NCBI GenBank assembly: GCA_029879555.1
Contig: JAOUQB010000127.1
Location: 1 to 6,861, forward strand
Direction of reading: 5' to 3'
DNA from: Nitrospirota bacterium
Lineage (GTDB): Bacteria > Nitrospirota > Nitrospiria > Nitrospirales > UBA8639
DNA length: 6,861 nt
Positions 1 to 6,600 of the stretch are shown piece after piece (position 1 is the stretch's first letter; the number at the start of each line of letters is the position of its first letter). The translations under genes were made by a program, and so were the position numbers. The notes beneath the pieces were generated by a model. That model made no database searches. It was not told where the DNA came from and worked only from the letters and a program-made list of their open reading frames with translations.

Positions 1-365
1 TGATTGCTTTCAATGTTGTGCTCCAGAGCAATAATCTGGCGTTGGCCCAGTCTATCGCCACGTCCATTCGGACATCGAATGGCGGGTTGCCAGCTTTGAA
101 GGCCATGGGAGTGCCGTTAGGCAGTCAAGGATTAGTCCAAGTGTCCATGAATCTCACTGACTATCGAGAAACGTCTTTGCGCCGGGCCTTTTATCGCGTG
201 TGCCGGGAGGCCCTGCGATGGGAGGTCGAAATTGCGGAAAGCGAGATTGTAGGGTTAGTGCCTCAGGCGGCATGGGATGAAACGTTAACACACGATCTCA
301 AGTTGAGATTGATGAAATCCGATCCAGTCATAGAATATCGTCTAGAACAATCCCCTGTTTTTTGA
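1..365 (+). CDS. ftcD: Glutamate formimidoyltransferase, C-terminal part (5' end cut by window edge)
   Basis: This enzyme moves the formimino group from N-formimino-L-glutamate to tetrahydrofolate (histidine breakdown and one-carbon metabolism, cytoplasm). The frame is open from the first base. The first complete codon is at 3-5 and the visible protein begins IAFNVVLQ, a conserved core strand of the transferase fold, so the GTG at 18 is an internal Val codon and not a start. About 120 residues are visible of a domain that is usually near 300. Family landmarks seen are the IAFN strand, the GG...KAMGV turn, QVSMNLTDY, and SEIVGLVPQAA followed by a C-terminal VIEYRL. The catalytic histidine region lies to the left of the window. 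No cyclodeaminase domain follows, since the protein stops at TGA 363-365, so this is the stand-alone bacterial form. The family call is confident. The gene symbol is by homology, and the physiological role in this organism is inferred. Confidence 0.85.
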   Translation, partial: IAFNVVLQSNNLALAQSIATSIRTSNGGLPALKAMGVPLGSQGLVQVSMNLTDYRETSLRRAFYRVCREALRWEVEIAESEIVGLVPQAAWDETLTHDLKLRLMKSDPVIEYRLEQSPVF

Positions 366-390
366 TACATTTGAGGGGACATCCTATATA
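362..390 (+). promoter_or_regulatory. Possible sigma70-type promoter ahead of the CBS-domain gene
   Basis: A TTGATA hexamer (362-367, five of six matches to the -35 consensus) is followed after exactly 17 bp by TATATA (385-390, four of six to the -10 consensus). Transcription would start near 397, about 35 bp ahead of the CBS gene start. The -35 box overlaps the stop codon of the preceding gene. A short palindrome, TAAGT-G-ACTTA, sits at 394-404, right at the predicted start site. This is a pattern match only, and chance AT-rich matches are common. Confidence 0.35.
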
Positions 391-420
391 ACCTAAGTGA
401 CTTAATTGGTTGACTATTGA

Positions 421-425
421 GGAGG
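421..425 (+). promoter_or_regulatory. Shine-Dalgarno site of the CBS-domain gene
   Basis: GGAGG lies 7 nt before the ATG at 433. This near-ideal match and spacing fixes the start of the CBS-domain gene. Confidence 0.7.
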
Positions 426-432
426 TGTTGTT

Positions 433-870
433 ATGAATCAAGCAGCTGAAGGGCGGGAAGCATTGAGAGAGAGTAAGTTCGGACATTTAACGGTCGGCTC
501 GATTATGGAAACGCAGGTGCAAAGTGCGACGAAAGACGCCAAGGCCGAAATGTTGGCCTCGTATATGATGGAAGGTTTTGGGTCAGTGCCCATTGTCGAT
601 GAGCACAACAAACTTGTTGGAATCGTGTCAGAATTTGATCTGTTAGCGGCACTTCGCAAAGGACAAAAATTAGAAGATGTGACGGCAGAAGACATCCTGA
701 CAGCCAATCCGATTTCTGTCACCAAAGATACGGATGTGATGACTTTGGTTGATGTCCTCCAAAACAATCATCTCATTCGCGTGCCAGTTGTCGATAATAA
801 AGCCCACCTCATTGGCATTGTGGCGCGTCGAGATCTGCTACGGGGCTATTTGCAAACGTCGGGGAGTTGA
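433..870 (+). CDS. Stand-alone protein with two CBS domains
   Basis: This is a 145-residue soluble protein made almost entirely of a CBS pair (Bateman module). The first repeat spans about residues 18-77, with SVPIVD at 51-56 and GIVSEFDLL at 63-71. The second spans about 84-140, with RVPVVD at 116-121 and GIVARRDLL at 128-136. In this family such pairs usually bind adenine nucleotides in the cleft between repeats and signal energy state to a partner protein. Which ligand or partner applies here cannot be told. There is no catalytic or DNA-binding domain and no signal peptide, so it is probably cytoplasmic. The ATG at 433 has GGAGG 7 nt upstream. It lies 67 bp after the ftcD-like gene and 128 bp before the channel gene, on the same strand. 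Its stop codon lies in the loop of a perfect hairpin (859-880). Confidence 0.85.
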   Translation: MNQAAEGREALRESKFGHLTVGSIMETQVQSATKDAKAEMLASYMMEGFGSVPIVDEHNKLVGIVSEFDLLAALRKGQKLEDVTAEDILTANPISVTKDTDVMTLVDVLQNNHLIRVPVVDNKAHLIGIVARRDLLRGYLQTSGS

Positions 871-880
871 TGCTCCCCGA
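859..880 (+). terminator. Hairpin over the stop codon of the CBS gene; possible terminator or RNA-stabilising element
   Basis: A perfect 8-bp GC-rich inverted repeat, TCGGGGAG (859-866) and CTCCCCGA (873-880), has a 6-nt loop (867-872) that contains the TGA stop. No uninterrupted T tract follows; the nearest pyrimidine-rich run is 890-901. It is therefore not a textbook intrinsic terminator. It could act as a pause site, a 3'-end stabiliser or a Rho-assisted end. Confidence 0.4.
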
Positions 881-998
881 GGCGTTGTGCTACTCCTTTC
901 TCACCGTGCGGAGTTTTCTTATTTCCCAACACATTGAATGGTGATCCGCTTATTCCCTGATTCGGGATGAGTGTGGATCTCGTGCGTATGCCTTGATC

Positions 999-1802
999 AT
1001 GATGAACGATCGAGTGAATCAGATTGTCAGCGCCCCGTGGTTTGAGCGCATCATTATTGCGTTCATTCTGATTAACGGGGTGATTTTAGGCATGGAAACC
1101 TCGCCGGCGCTGGTAGAGCACTATGGCGGCCTGATGCATTTGGGCAATCATGTCATTCTTGGGATTTTTATTCTTGAAGCCTGCTTGAAAATGATTGCGG
1201 TGGCGCCTTGCGTTGATCGATATTTCCGCGATGGGTGGAACGTATTTGATTTTTCCGTCATCGTCTTTTCGTTGATCCCTGCCACCGGTGATTTTGCGAT
1301 GATTGCGCGGTTAGCTCGCTTGCTGCGGGTGGTACGGCTGGTCTCGACCATTCCCGAACTCCGGTTAATTGTGTCGACGTTGGTGCGATCAATTCCTAGC
1401 ATGATCCATGTCATGACCCTCATGGGTGTCATTTTTTATATCTATGCCATTACGGGGTATCAGTTGTTCCATGACCATGACCCGACACATTGGCGATCAT
1501 TGGGTATTTCGCTCTTGACCTTGTTTCGTGTGGTGACACTGGAAGATTGGACCGATGTCATGTATACGGCGATGGAGTTTCATTATCTGTCATGGCTCTA
1601 CTTTGTCAGTTTTGTCATATTAGGGACGTTTGTCGTCATCAATTTATTTATTGCGGTGGTCATTAATAATCTGGACGAAGCTAAAGCCGAACGTCTCGCA
1701 GAGCTTCAGGGACCTGTCACGCAAACGGAGATTCTCAAGGATTTGAGAGAGACGCAAATAGCCCTTCAGCGTTTGGAGGAGCGTTTGAATCGAACATCTT
1801 AG
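999..1802 (+). CDS. Single-domain voltage-gated cation channel, NaChBac/NavAb-like
   Basis: This inner-membrane channel subunit of 267 residues is expected to work as a homotetramer. Helices from the first ATG: S1 about 14-34, S2 about 46-68, S3 about 78-94, S4 about 100-116, S5 about 134-158, pore helix about 168-179, S6 about 198-225. S4 carries four arginines spaced three apart (104, 107, 110, 113), the voltage-sensor signature. The filter is TLEDWTD (180-186), where classical bacterial Nav channels have TLESW plus a neutral residue at the end. S6 has the typical INLFIAVVINN. A C-terminal amphipathic, likely coiled-coil tail spans about 243-264. The frame is open from 945. TTG 993, ATG 999 and ATG 1002 are all possible starts and none has a clear ribosome binding site; 999 is chosen as the first ATG. 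Direction matches the CBS gene, but a hairpin separates them. Ion preference (Na+ or Ca2+) is not settled by the sequence. Confidence 0.88.
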   Translation: MMNDRVNQIVSAPWFERIIIAFILINGVILGMETSPALVEHYGGLMHLGNHVILGIFILEACLKMIAVAPCVDRYFRDGWNVFDFSVIVFSLIPATGDFAMIARLARLLRVVRLVSTIPELRLIVSTLVRSIPSMIHVMTLMGVIFYIYAITGYQLFHDHDPTHWRSLGISLLTLFRVVTLEDWTDVMYTAMEFHYLSWLYFVSFVILGTFVVINLFIAVVINNLDEAKAERLAELQGPVTQTEILKDLRETQIALQRLEERLNRTS

Positions 1803-1845
1803 GAAAGGGAATCTGAGAAGAACATTACTACGAGGCAGGGATTGA

Positions 1846-1876
1846 ACAGCGACTAGGCGAGATGCCTAGCCGCTGT
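1846..1876. terminator. Long inverted repeat between convergent genes; possible bidirectional terminator
   Basis: ACAGCG (1846-1851) pairs with CGCTGT (1871-1876), and CTAGGC (1853-1858) pairs with GCCTAG (1864-1869). A single A/C mismatch (1852/1870) separates them, and the loop is 5 nt (1859-1863). The hairpin sits 43 bp after the channel stop and 11 bp beyond the stop of the facing FecR gene, where a shared terminator would be expected. Neither side has a clear T tract, so intrinsic termination is not certain. Confidence 0.5.
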
Positions 1877-1887
1877 GGTATGAAGAA

Positions 1888-2529
1888 TTACTGACGAATG
1901 CCGTTCGTCCAAGCGACGGTTGGCCCGACATTGAGGGGGGCGGGTTTCGTGCATTTTTTGCCACGATTGCCATAACTAATAGTCGAGGTTTTAATCGGGC
2001 AGGTGCCAAATGCGGTTCCGAATTCGACAACCCCCTTTATTACCGTTAACGTTGATTGACCATCAGGACTCACGAGAAGGTCAAATTCCGTTCCTTTCAC
2101 AGCCGCTGTGGCCACTGGGGTTTCAATCTCCAGGGGTTTCGGTCCACCCTGTGTATCGACCCACACTTCTCCCTGTTTCAGACGAAGAATGCGGGTAAAG
2201 CCGCTGGCTTTCTCCCAGCGCGACAAGATGGTGAATTCAGTATTTTCGTTGAGGGCCACCTGAATACCGTTACTGAATTCTATCAGGGCTTGACTGGCAG
2301 CCTCGGTTTTCAAAACATCCCCTTCATATAATTGAAGATTGCCATTGCCTTCCAGGCGTTCTTCAATTCCGTCCATCCGCACAATTACAAATCCCCCAAT
2401 GCCTTTTTTGGCGGTCCCGACGGATTCCTGTTCGGCCAACGCGGAGGTGGCAAACCCGCCAGATGTGAGAAACAGAGTCAAAACCCCAAGGCCGAAGAGC
2501 GCACGTTTAAGATAGGAAAGTACCCTCAT
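1888..2529 (-). CDS. Exported FecR-domain protein
   Basis: This is a 213-residue protein with a clear Sec signal peptide: basic residues K8-R9, a hydrophobic core at about 11-22, and a likely cut after ALA at 30-32. The mature part is mainly one FecR domain (about 65-172). Landmarks are YEGDVLKT (68-75), the F.NG.....ENTEF run (85-99), LRLKQGEVWVDT (115-126), the hallmark TPVATAAVKGTEFDL (137-151) and VIKGVVEF (163-170). A short tail has two cysteines (177, 193) that could form a disulfide in the periplasm. Classical FecR has an N-terminal anti-sigma part and a membrane helix; both are absent and no sigma factor gene is adjacent. A periplasmic or surface-associated role is more likely than sigma control. 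The start at 2529 is preceded 9 nt upstream by AAGGA. It is the last gene of the minus-strand set, 85 bp after the propeller lipoprotein. Its ligand is unknown. Confidence 0.85.
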   Translation of the reverse strand: MRVLSYLKRALFGLGVLTLFLTSGGFATSALAEQESVGTAKKGIGGFVIVRMDGIEERLEGNGNLQLYEGDVLKTEAASQALIEFSNGIQVALNENTEFTILSRWEKASGFTRILRLKQGEVWVDTQGGPKPLEIETPVATAAVKGTEFDLLVSPDGQSTLTVIKGVVEFGTAFGTCPIKTSTISYGNRGKKCTKPAPLNVGPTVAWTNGIRQ

Positions 2530-2614
2530 ATGGTGTCATCCTTTCTGCAAATTCAGATCAAAATTCGTTTGTAATGTTCTGGTCATGGTGAACAGAGGTT
2601 TCCATGCAACTGGG

Positions 2615-3613
2615 CTATTTTGAGGCCACGACTCGAATAGGTTTCCGACCCACTGGAACGGTGGCTAGTACCTGATTCGTCCCAGTATCAAGAATGCGGA
2701 CATCGTTCGATCCTGTATGCCCGACGTACAAACGCGTTCCGACAGAATTGGCCCATATGCCATTCGGTCCCTCGCCGACGTCGATTTGTCCGGCGATGGT
2801 TGGGGTATCCGTATTAGCGCTGACAATGACGACTTTATTCAGACCGGCGACCGTCACATAGGCATTGGGTCCTGCGGTGCCTTTGAAGGCAAAGGCAATC
2901 TGTTGTGGAGCGGGACCGACTTCGATGGTTTGAACCACTTCATTTGACGATGGGTCGATGATGTAGAGATCCTGACTACCGGTGTTGGTGCCCCAAATTC
3001 GTCCATCGGGACCGAGAATGAGAAAGTGAGGATTCGCGCCGACAGGAATGCGCTTGATGACTTGATGGGCAGCGGTATCAATGACATTCACCATTTTGTC
3101 TTGCGAACTCACGTAGGCCAAGCGGCCATCTTTGGAAAAGGCAATGCCCATGGGGCCCTTGCTTACCGGGATGGTTCCCAAAATTCGGTAAATGGTGGTG
3201 TCGATGATGGAAATCGTGTCGTTTCCAATATTGGCCACCCATGCATGCCGGTTGTCATTGGTGAGGGTCACCACATGTGCGCGGTTGCCGGTATAGATGG
3301 ACGCGATGGTTTCCATGGCATCGGTATCAATCACTGAGATTCGACCTGAGGCTAAATTGGTGGCCCATAATTGTTTCCCATTGCGAGCCAACGAAAGGTC
3401 GTGGGTGGCATGGTTGAGCGTATCAATCTCCCCTATTGGTTGGAACGTACTTCCATCAATAACACTCACCGAATTCGAACTTTCATTGGCCACGTACACT
3501 TTGGTTTGTTCGACCTGTAATTGAGCAGGCGGAGCAAATGTGGAGCAGCTGGTGAGGAATCCGATCGTGAGAAATCCCCAGAGGGGCGAGAAGCCAATCA
3601 TCTTGTGATTCAT
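2615..3613 (-). CDS. YVTN-type seven-bladed beta-propeller lipoprotein
   Basis: The 332-residue protein starts with a lipoprotein signal peptide. A hydrophobic stretch (about 6-20) leads to the lipobox LTSC with acceptor Cys23, followed by Ser24, which fits outer-membrane retention under the usual Gram-negative rule. The rest is seven repeats of the pattern [YW]V.N..SN.VSVID....V...I.VG, at about 39-65, 82-109, 124-151, 166-192, 206-233, 251-280 and 295-322, so the count matches a closed propeller. Members of this YncE/YVTN group are usually extracytoplasmic binding or scaffold proteins; no catalytic residues are recognised and the ligand is unknown. The start is fixed by AAGGAGG 7 nt upstream. 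It lies 71 bp downstream of the caspase-like gene and 85 bp upstream of the FecR gene, all on the same strand. It is not sequence-similar to the WD40 blades of its neighbour at the motif level. Confidence 0.85.
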   Translation of the reverse strand: MNHKMIGFSPLWGFLTIGFLTSCSTFAPPAQLQVEQTKVYVANESSNSVSVIDGSTFQPIGEIDTLNHATHDLSLARNGKQLWATNLASGRISVIDTDAMETIASIYTGNRAHVVTLTNDNRHAWVANIGNDTISIIDTTIYRILGTIPVSKGPMGIAFSKDGRLAYVSSQDKMVNVIDTAAHQVIKRIPVGANPHFLILGPDGRIWGTNTGSQDLYIIDPSSNEVVQTIEVGPAPQQIAFAFKGTAGPNAYVTVAGLNKVVIVSANTDTPTIAGQIDVGEGPNGIWANSVGTRLYVGHTGSNDVRILDTGTNQVLATVPVGRKPIRVVASK

Positions 3614-3620
3614 ACAATAA

Positions 3621-3627
3621 CCTCCTT
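3621..3627 (-). promoter_or_regulatory. Strong Shine-Dalgarno site of the propeller lipoprotein gene
   Basis: On the minus strand this reads AAGGAGG, 7 nt before the ATG at 3613. It selects that start over the in-frame Met at codon 5 and suggests efficient translation independent of the upstream caspase-like gene. Confidence 0.75.
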
Positions 3628-3664
3628 CTTGAAAAATTACTGAACCCTCGAATAGGGATAGCGT

Positions 3665-3695
3665 AAGAAAAGGCGCATGATTCTCTATGGCGCCT
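3665..3695 (-). terminator. Terminator-like hairpin overlapping the end of the caspase-like gene
   Basis: Read on the minus strand, AGGCGC (3695-3690) and GCGCCT (3676-3671) form a 6-bp GC-rich stem. The 13-nt loop (3677-3689) contains the TAG stop at 3687-3685. The stem is followed directly by a T-rich tract, TTTCTT (3670-3665). Stem plus T tract fits a weak intrinsic terminator or attenuator between the caspase-like gene and the propeller gene. The large loop and short stem make it uncertain. Confidence 0.45.
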
Positions 3696-6600
3696 GGACC
3701 CGCCCTAATATTAGTTGCCCTTCAAACTCTCCTTTTTTGACGGGATGCTGGTTCTGTCCTGTGACTTGCGGCACATGAGTGGATACATAGGAATAGGCTT
3801 CGTCGACGGTGACCACACCATCGGCATCATAATCGGCTCCACCCTTCAAGCCCTGCAAGAGATAATAGGTAAAGACCCCATGACCAAGATCGTCGCGTTC
3901 TTCACTGACTTCTCCAGCACGGCTGGCTGTGAGCACCACGCGTCCCTTCCCTTTGGCAAGACGTGTCAAAAATTTATCAGAGACCGTCGCTCGTCGGCTA
4001 GCCGTCGAAAAGGTTCGTCCAGCCGTGGCCCCACTATAGCAAGAATCAGTAATGAAGATAACGCGATCAGCTGAGAGTCGATGAAAAATGGTCTCGACTT
4101 CCCGCATGGGTAAGCCGGTGGAATACAAATCTTTGGGATCAGCATCAAAAGGAATGAGATATTTTTCCAATCCATCTCCATCTGGGCTCATGGCATCAGT
4201 TTCCGGCGCGCCATGACCGGCGTAATAAATAATCACAGTATCTTGCGGTCCGGCTTTTCTCTTCAGATCGGTCCCCAACGACCGTTTGAGGTTAAACAGG
4301 GTGGCTTGGTCATTCGCCAGGAGCGTGATCTGGTCTTCAGGGACACCGACCTGTTGCCGGAGATAATCATGGAAGGCGATCGCATCTTTGTCAGCATATT
4401 TCAAAGGCCGAACCTGTTCATACTGCGAAATGCCGATCACGACCGCCCAAATTTTCCCCTTATCCACCAGTCGTGTGACATTGAGTGTTCTGGTTGATGA
4501 CAATTGTTTCTCGTCAAACGCGGTAATCACGATTTCGTTGCCGCCTTCCCGGAGTTGAACCGATTCGGAAAACTCTAAGGTCGGTTGAACAGAGGGGCCA
4601 TCCCCAACGACGACGACACCGCGGCCTTGGCGACGAACAAGTAATTCGTTATTCACGCGGACTTCAATACGCGAAATGCCCTTTTCACTGGCGGCTGCAC
4701 CGGTGAGTTGAATACGATCGACTTTGACCTCTTTCCCATCTAACGGTGTAGCCAGGGCAATGGCGGGAGGTGTCGCCTGGAAGGTCTTGGCACTGGTGTA
4801 TTCATCCAGTTGGGAGCGGAGCTGTTGGAGTTCTCCACGAAATTGCTGCAAGGCCTCTTCTGCTTGTTGTCGCTCGGCCTGTTCCCGCTGCAGTTTTTCT
4901 TGCATAGTCGACAGTTCGGTTGTTTGGGCCTTGGCCATGGTGTCCAGTTGTGCTCGAAGCGTTTCCATTTCTTGTTCTTGTTCCTGGAGGGCTTGCGCGG
5001 CCTGTTCCCGTTCGCGTCGTTCCCGAGCCGATTCTTGCTGGCTGTGAGACTGTTTTTCTTCTTGCGTCGCGGCCAGGTCGGCAACCTTCGCCCGGAGTTC
5101 CTCAACTTCTTGTTCGCGTTGTTTCAAATCTTCAGTCATTTTGGCTCGAGCGACTTCAGCTTCCTCCAGTTTTTCGCTTAACGTAATAAATTGTGCGGTC
5201 TTCGAGTTTTCCAATCCTTGGATCGTGGGAGTCGGTATGTCGCCTTTCAGGGCAAGAGTGGCAACCGAAACCTGACTCTTTGCAATCCATCCGGTTTCCT
5301 GGTCTGAGAGTTTCACGCGGTACCAGTCGCCCAATTCGCCATTAATGGAAAGCGTCTGATCTTGTTCAATGGAAGCAATGACTGAGGTTTGAGGACCTGC
5401 GCCACTAAAGATCGTGGCTGACGCATCCGTGACCGTGCCCAGTTTGTTTGTGGCCAGAATGGGTTGGGCTGGTTGCCCATCCACCGGAAGCTGGAGGTCT
5501 TCATTCAGAAAAACCTTTTGCAATTTTTCTTGAATAAACAGGTTAAATTGAACCTGATCTGCTGGCAGGTCAGGCCAAACCGTAAAGCTCATTCTGACCT
5601 GTTTGGACTCATCCGGGTTGAGTGTTCCAAATCGAACCATATGGGGACGGATCTTCAGATGTTGGTCGGGGGCGTTCGTCATCTCCACCCAGGTGTCAGG
5701 GGCCAGGACGGTTCCGACGTTGCGAAGTGTCAACAGGAGGTCAACCGCCTCACCTTTTTGAATCCGTCCATCGCCGTTGCCTACGGATTGGCCACTGCCA
5801 TCATCCAAAATTTGATAGTTATAGGCGAAGCGAGGTCGTTGGGATCCACTAATGGACAGAGCCGCATGAAGGGGATCAGGAACAAAGCCATTGAATTCTT
5901 TAAAGGACACGTCGACGCCAGTTTCAGACGACGAAAAATCTTCAGGAACGTCAATAGTGACCGATTCCGATTTCCGTTGGCCGGCCTCAATTTTCCCAAA
6001 ATATAACAAGTGTCCATCAAATAACGGGTGAGGACTCTTGGTCGTCGCCTGGAATCGATACAAGGGACCTTTTCCCGTATTGTTCACCATGACATGGATT
6101 GTTAAGTGCTGGCCTGGCTTGACTTCATGGGGTTGAACAACCAGTCGTGCTTTGGGATATGGGGGAGGAGATGGCGGTGGCCCAGTTTCACTATCGCGCT
6201 CTTGAATCTCGGGTTGAGGGGTAGTTCCTCGGGAGACAATCGTGGTGGAAGGGTTGGGAGTTCGAAGGCGAACGAGGCGGTCACGGCCGCCCGAAGCTAG
6301 GGCATGGTCATGGGCCGTCAGGGCTAGAGCCCAGACGGGGCCTTGATGTTCCGTGAGTGAGCTTAATTCTCGTCCGCTTTTGGTATCCCAGATGCGGATG
6401 GTCCCATCGACTCCGGCCGAAATCACATTGTGGCCATCTGGTGAGAACACGACGGCTTGAACCGCGCCCGTGTGACCCTGCATCAGCCCGCGTTCCCGTC
6501 CCGTGGCGAGATCCCAAAGCCGCACGGTGGAATCAGCCGATCCACTCACAAGAAGTTGGCCATCAGGAGAAAATGCGACCGAATGAACGGCCTGAGTATG

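Noticed and set aside
18..20. GTG as the start of the first gene
   Set aside because: The frame is open upstream to the window edge and encodes IAFNV, a conserved formimidoyltransferase strand, so the gene is simply truncated by the window.
438..767. 109-codon minus-strand frame inside the CBS gene
   Set aside because: It is the antisense shadow of a well-supported CBS-pair gene.
881..998. Possible promoter for the channel gene
   Set aside because: A TTGAAT (933-938) and a TATTCC (951-956) occur but are only 12 bp apart. No well-spaced promoter is evident, and no clear ribosome site precedes the start.
2530..2614. Possible promoter between the propeller and FecR genes
   Set aside because: No pair of -35 and -10 hexamers with acceptable spacing was found on the minus strand. 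The gap holds only the AAGGA site and AT-rich sequence.
4039..4215. Inactive pseudopeptidase reading of the C14 domain
   Set aside because: Both catalytic residues are present in intact motifs, His in GHG and Cys in DSCYSG, so loss of activity is not supported.
4724..5186. Long plus-strand reading frames rich in Cys/Ser or Phe/Leu opposite the coiled coil
   Set aside because: They are the antisense of the Glu/Gln/Arg-rich coiled-coil segment. Their composition is explained by that bias and they have no recognisable family.
5464..6006. 180-codon plus-strand reading frame
   Set aside because: It is antisense to the CARDB-like region of the caspase-like gene, whose own frame has clear domains. 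No ribosome site or domain supports it.
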